A DNA stretch of 64,000 bases from contig CM032230.1 in NCBI GenBank assembly GCA_019009955.1, forward strand, positions 107,602,001 through 107,666,000, given 5' to 3'. This DNA is from Riptortus pedestris. Its lineage: Eukaryota; Arthropoda; Insecta; Hemiptera; Alydidae. The position numbers and the translations under genes are program-made. A model generated the notes under the pieces. That model was not told the DNA's origin. It ran no database searches and was given only the letters and a program-made list of their open reading frames with translations. Positions 59,081-64,000 of this stretch are shown one piece after another (the stretch's first letter is position 1; each line of letters begins with the position of its first letter).

Positions 59081-59807
59081 ACAGGCGTTTTCGGAGTAAC
59101 CTCTTTTAAACTAGGTACGAAAATTCAAGTAAATAATTGTGCCGTTTTTATACGATTCACACGGGGGCGTCAAGTTGAGTAGATATAAAGGTTGAAATTA
59201 TTCCATGCAAGGACAGGTGGTTTAGTTGGTACAGTACTGGCTGTATTAGATAACCGGAGAGGAGAGGATAAGATTCATTAGGTAATCACACCGAGATGTG
59301 AGAGTAATAAACAAGAACAGACAATGACAGTCAAATTCGAAAAGAAGGAAATTTATGAGAAGTCTGTACGAACCCATAAAGAAACGTTCAACGTTAAATT
59401 TGGAGAGATGTTAACGCGAAGTTCACGTTGGTTTAGCTTTTGCAGTGTAATCCCTTCAAGACCAGTTATTTATTAGGATTACACGAAGCTAAGTGGATAT
59501 AAGAATGCTAGACTCAATAGGCATCATCAACAACAACATATTCATAAATGATTAATTTGTTCGATTTATAATTTTTGAAAATACCTACAATTATTCAGCA
59601 CTTAAAAAACACGAAAACATTTAACTAAGTAAAATGCGCATTGATTTTAAAATTGCATTTTTAAAAAAAATGAATAATTTTACTATTCTATATAAATGCA
59701 TGTGTACATGAACCTGTCTGTATGTGAGTGATTGCTTACGAGCATGCTTGCATATGTGTGTGTTGGAGAATTTTTTTTTTTACAATTTGTACGATAGAAA
59801 TATGTTT

Positions 59808-60347
59808 TTAGCAGATTTCCCTTAAGGGAGGGGGGGGGGACGAAAATGAGGTCCGTTCAAAACTATATCTATATATATACTTCTGTTACCGCTCTAGCGG
59901 TCGCAAATTTGGTTTGATCGTTAACAAACTCGATATTTGTTCGTTTTATATAAAAAGAAAGATCAAGTTCGTTAACGGCTGAAATCGGACCAGTTGGAGG
60001 GTGGGGGTGTTTAGAGGGGAGGGTTTTCGAAAATTCGAAATAACTCCGTTACCTTACGTCGGGTCGAAAAATTGTATATAGCTAATCTTATTGCAAATTA
60101 AATTTACTATAAATACTGTTATAACATTTATTCTTTATGTTGAATATTAACTGAGATATTTGTATTTATATTCTGCGTGTGGTCGGATATGTTCGGACTT
60201 TCCGCCGAGAGCTCTGGCGGCCGATTCCATAACTATGCGTCCCTCGTGAATAGGTTTAGGTTACTACAGTTGCTATTAGGCAGATTTCTCTATTGTAAAA
60301 CTTCACGTGGGATATCTGCTTAGTTTACGTAGCCCCTGCGTAACGGA
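59808..60347 (-). mobile_element. HLE-1 copy BB, short form, hairpin region deleted
   Basis: 540 bp. The 3' end keeps TTAGCAGATTTCCCTTAAGG, but the rest of the terminal region is replaced by a G-run before GACGAAAATGAGG. The 5' end is TCCGTTACGCAGGGGCTACG. It shares the AGAGCTCTGGCGGCCG block with copy E. Confidence 0.6.
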
Positions 60348-60560
60348 CTTTTATTTATTTATTAATGTATTGTCTTAAACATTGGATCCTATTATTACTA
60401 CATAACTTAATTTCTTTTATGACTCTTTTATCATCTATTTATTGGTTTTAATGATGATTGTTTTTTCGTTGTGTTCTGAGATTTTGTTCAATAATATTCT
60501 GTTTGCATATTTTCATTTGATATTTTATTGTGTTTTATGTTCTATATGTTGCGTTTTGAA

Positions 60561-60603
60561 CGTGGGGAATCTGCTTAGTTAACGCCGCGCCAGCTTCACG
60601 GAC
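60561..60603 (-). mobile_element. HLE-1 5'-terminal stub CC
   Basis: GTCCGTGAAGCTGGCGCGGC, then GTTAACTAAGCAGATTCCCC on the minus strand; nothing further of the element. Confidence 0.5.
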
Positions 60604-60667
60604 TTCCTTTCGGCAATTAAGTGTTTTAAATCTTTCTCACCTGGTATTGAGCACCAGAGACTCTTTT

Positions 60668-60787
60668 TTAGCAGATTTTCCTTAAGGGAAATCAGCTATT
60701 GAGGTTGTACTCATGACGGAATTTGCGAAATTTTTCTTCAAATGTCCATCGATCCTACCTAGTAGATGACGAAAATGAGGTCCGTTC

Positions 60788-60877
<90 letters not shown>

Positions 60878-61310
60878 CTGTTACCGCTCTAGCGGTCGCA
60901 ATTTTTGTTTGATCGTTACCAAACTCGATATTTAGTCGTTTTATGTAAAAAGAAAGATCAAGTTCGTTAACGGCTGAAATCGGACCAGTGGGGGGGGGGG
61001 GTTTAGAGGGGAGGATTTTCGAAAATTCGAAATATCTCCGTAACTATACGTCGGATCATAAAATTGTACAGAATCAATCTTATTGCAAATTAAATTTATT
61101 ATAAATATTGTTATATACATTTATTCTCTATCTTGAATATTAACCCAGACATTTGCATTTTTATTAAACCTGGTCGCCTAACGGACGGGTGACTTTCCCA
61201 CCAAAAGCTAATTCGTCCGTTTCCTTAACTGCTCGACTCTCGTGAAATTTCTCTATTGTAAAACTTCACGTGGGAAATCTGCTTACTTTACGCAGCCCCT
61301 GTTTGACGGA
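60668..61310 (-). mobile_element. HLE-1 copy DD, full length, (GT)n(AT)n tract
   Basis: 643 bp, near-consensus ends and a compound tract at 60795-60872: TG repeats followed by TA repeats on the plus strand. The ten-G run followed by TTTAGAGGGGAGG is well preserved. Confidence 0.7.
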
Positions 61311-61734
61311 CTTTTTTAGGGGGGTAGAGATGGAGAGAAATGGAGTAGGATTTATTAGGCAATCAGCATTTCATTGGCTGGACACAAAGCTTTGCTTTGC
61401 TGCTTTATATGTAGTATACACAATAGTATAGAAAGGGCATTGACACCCGGACACAGGACGAAATGTCAGCAAGGAAGCCGACCAAAGGTCTGCTGCTTTC
61501 CGGGACTGTGTGACAAGTTGACGTATTCAGAGAATGGACAGCCTCTTCATAAAGAATGACTGACGGTAATTTCCTCTCTCCGACGATTTATATATACAAC
61601 ACAATGTATTATATAGTTGCACTCACAGTTACATAACGACAAACGGAAAACAGTCACGGGTAATTAGAATTGCTTGAAAATGTGTAAAGGAAAATTAAAA
61701 GTCGTCTACTAGATATAGTTATTATTTAAAAAAG

Positions 61735-62237
61735 TCCGTCACGCAGGTGTAGTGTTAACTAAGCAGATTTCTCACGCAAGTAAGGTATTTGCAATTATCC
61801 TAAAAAGTAAAAGTTCAATGAGAACAATATTTGGTATTTAAGTTTCAAACAAAGTGTTTCATTATATAACAGAGGCTTGTTTATGTGATATGAGAAGGAG
61901 TGGGAGTTTAATGAAAGCTGAAAACTAAAAAAAGTGCAAATATCTCAGTTAATATTGAAATTAGAGATTAAACGTATACAACAAAATTTATAGAACATTA
62001 CATTTGGAATAAAATAGATTTTATACAATTTTTCGATCTAACGAAGATATTTCGAATTTTTAAAATTCTCTCCCTCTAAAACCTCTCTCCCCCTGGTCCA
62101 GGTTTCAACCATTAATGAGGTTGAACTTTCTTTATACATAAAACAATTATATATTAAGTTTGGAATCGATAAGACAAAAATTGCGACTGCTAGAGGGGTA
62201 ACAGACATACATACATACACACACGCTCGCACGCACG

Positions 62238-62276
<39 letters not shown>

Positions 62277-62379
62277 CATTTTGAACGGACTTCCTAGGAC
62301 CTAGGTAGGATCGATGGACACTGAAGAAAATTTTCGAAAATCGCGTCATGAGTACTAGCTGATTTCCCTTAGGGGAATA
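61735..62379 (+). mobile_element. HLE-1 copy EE, short form, mixed CA/CATA/CGCA tract
   Basis: Starts TCCGTCACGCAGGTGTAGTG and ends in a shortened hairpin (GATTTCCCTTAGGGGAATAG). At the fixed site it has ATAC, ACGC and AC units in succession (62205-62272). Confidence 0.6.
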
Positions 62380-64000
62380 GAAGAAAAGTTATAAGATATA
62401 TAAGGAAAGTGTGATAATGTCTTTACAATACTTTCGATCAATATTTCTAGTCTAGAGATAATTATTATCAGGAAAAGTCTGATGTAGACACCACATTATT
62501 TCCTTGTACTCCTATTAAGTAAAATGAACTAAATGGTTGGTTGCACTTCATTTAAAATTATTTTAATTATTATTTTTACTCAAATATTAATTACTGTTAA
62601 CAATGTTGGAATAGGAAACTAAGAATATGCCACTCTAGTTAGGATGAATATAAACTTATTACGGCGGGGCTACTATTTGAGCAGAGAGATAGAACTTAAA
62701 GAGGACTCAAAGAGAGAGGATTAAAATCACCCAAGGACATATCATTAGAAGGTTTTAATTAGCTAAAACCTCTTAATGGCCTTAAAATAGTATGAAAAAG
62801 AAAAGTTTTATTCAGGAATATCCTTGTGCAAAAAAATACAAAATGATGAATAATTCAAACTTCAAACTCATTACAAATACTCTATTTACAAAAGCAATTC
62901 TATGAAATGCAGCTCCATCCTCTTTTTAATGAATAAAGACGAAATACGATTTGAGCTCAACAATTATTTTTATTTATTGTTACCTTGAAAACATAAATCA
63001 TACACTAATAAATACAATGACCATAATTTCTTAAAAATAAAACATATCTTTTTATTAAAATTTAAAACATGAAATTGCACTTAGATCAAATTATTTAATC
63101 TATACGTTGCCTTGGGTCAGTCAGTGAATGTGTAAGTTCAGAAAAATTTAACATAGTTTTCCATAAACGTTTATACTTTGAGATATTTCACTGCTTACGG
63201 GATATAAGGGCTGTCATCTGTGAATAATTCCTACTTTAGTTCCACTAATATCCTTAATAATAGGTCCTGATTGGAAAAAAAAATGGCATGTACCAGAAAT
63301 ATTAGAATTAAATATTGGCGCATAGAATACCACTCACTAGTTGTTGATAAGGCAGTATCAATGTATGATCTCAGCAGGAAATGCTGTCATAAAAATTGAC
63401 GTATACCTAAATCAATATTTCATAATAATTATACGTATATATAAATAATCACCATACATACAATTGTGTTAATGACAGCTTCTGCAGAATAGGATTATTG
63501 GGAAGATGATGCAATAAATTTGTCCCCCTGGTGGGTCACAAATTTCCAATATTCTTCAAAATTAAATATGTAAATTTTGATATGTGATATTTGAACAGTA
63601 TTTTATTTGGCAACATAGATTCTATATAAGAGAATATGCAGGTTTGTCGAGCTCTGAAACTTCAAATACACGCCACTTCTGTATTAATTAATAAGGACAC
63701 TTTTAATTAATATTAGTGTTTGGAAACCTAGATAATTTGAATATGTCTATTGTTTGTTCAAAAGTATATTCAAGGAAACATTAATTAGGTATTGAGATCT
63801 TAAATAAACTCATAATAATGGAAATAAACTATGAATAATTTATTATTGATTCTAATTGCTATTCTGTCATTTAAATGCACTTCTTTTCCACACTCAAAAA
63901 CATGATGACTATTAATAAATTAATATGTATTTGGCATGAGGGAGTTCTGTCCTTGCGCTTAGGACAAGATCAATATTAAAAACTAAAATAAATACATGAT
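62380..64000. other. AT-rich region to window end
   Basis: No gene, known repeat or RNA gene recognised. Confidence 0.3.

Noticed and set aside
1..64000. CRISPR array or bacterial island
   Set aside because: Spaced repeats here are dispersed transposon copies; spliceosomal introns and SINEs show eukaryotic DNA.

Overview
The window looks like an arthropod nuclear genome, most probably an insect. It is AT-rich, genes are split by long introns, and most of the DNA is transposon-derived. The hint of a hemipteroid insect is weak, and I cannot name the species. There are no operons, ribosomal RNA genes, clear tRNA genes or CRISPR arrays. Repeat labels such as HLE-1, Hel-2 and SINE-1 are mine.

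Two host genes can be assembled with consistent splice phases. On the + strand (7441-15580), four exons encode a 119-residue membrane-anchored RING-H2 protein, a likely E3 ubiquitin ligase. On the - strand (24542-33241), five exons encode a complete 1103-residue Golgi alpha-mannosidase II. All its catalytic and zinc-binding residues are visible, and 81 percent of the coding sequence lies in one terminal exon. Just past its 3' end (23893-24409, - strand) lies a doubtful two-exon candidate ending in a membrane segment.

The rest is mostly mobile DNA. HLE-1 is an abundant family with about 30 full, truncated or stub copies. It begins with a small hairpin after TCCGTC, ends in a palindromic hairpin followed by CTAA, has a subterminal inverted repeat, and carries a simple-sequence tract at a fixed internal site. 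This matches non-autonomous Helitron-like elements of the Helentron/HINE (DINE-1-like) type. Hel-2 has a canonical Helitron 3' end (GC-rich hairpin, then CTAG before T) and 275-296 bp tandem units in its 5' region. SINE-1 is tRNA-derived, with four copies, one with a 12 bp target duplication in the mannosidase upstream region. There are also decayed pieces of jockey-type, RTE-like and R2/RLE-type non-LTR retrotransposons, a hAT element, a mariner-like element with its catalytic core deleted, and a GC-rich tandem repeat of 461-476 bp.

Layout: 1-1126 Hel-2 5' units; 1127-3572 HLE-1 cluster; 4262-5215 GC-rich tandem repeat; 5233-6290 hAT remnant; 7441-15580 RING gene with Hel-2, HLE-1 and RTE-like insertions in its introns; 17196-19200 HLE-1 copies; 19262-21290 jockey 5' half; 21360-24360 AT-rich DNA; 24542-33241 mannosidase gene; 33308-64000 dense HLE-1, SINE-1 and Hel-2 with no convincing host gene.

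The most interesting signals concern HLE-1. Two 3'-truncated copies (50696 and 57173) start exactly where a long direct duplication of the upstream flank ends (145 bp perfect in one case). Several copies are only 40-60 bp stubs of the 5' terminus. One nested insertion (37875-38375) exposes the insertion site. Two copies share about 150 bp of sequence beyond a broken 3' hairpin, as expected if the element sometimes reads through its terminator and captures flanking DNA.
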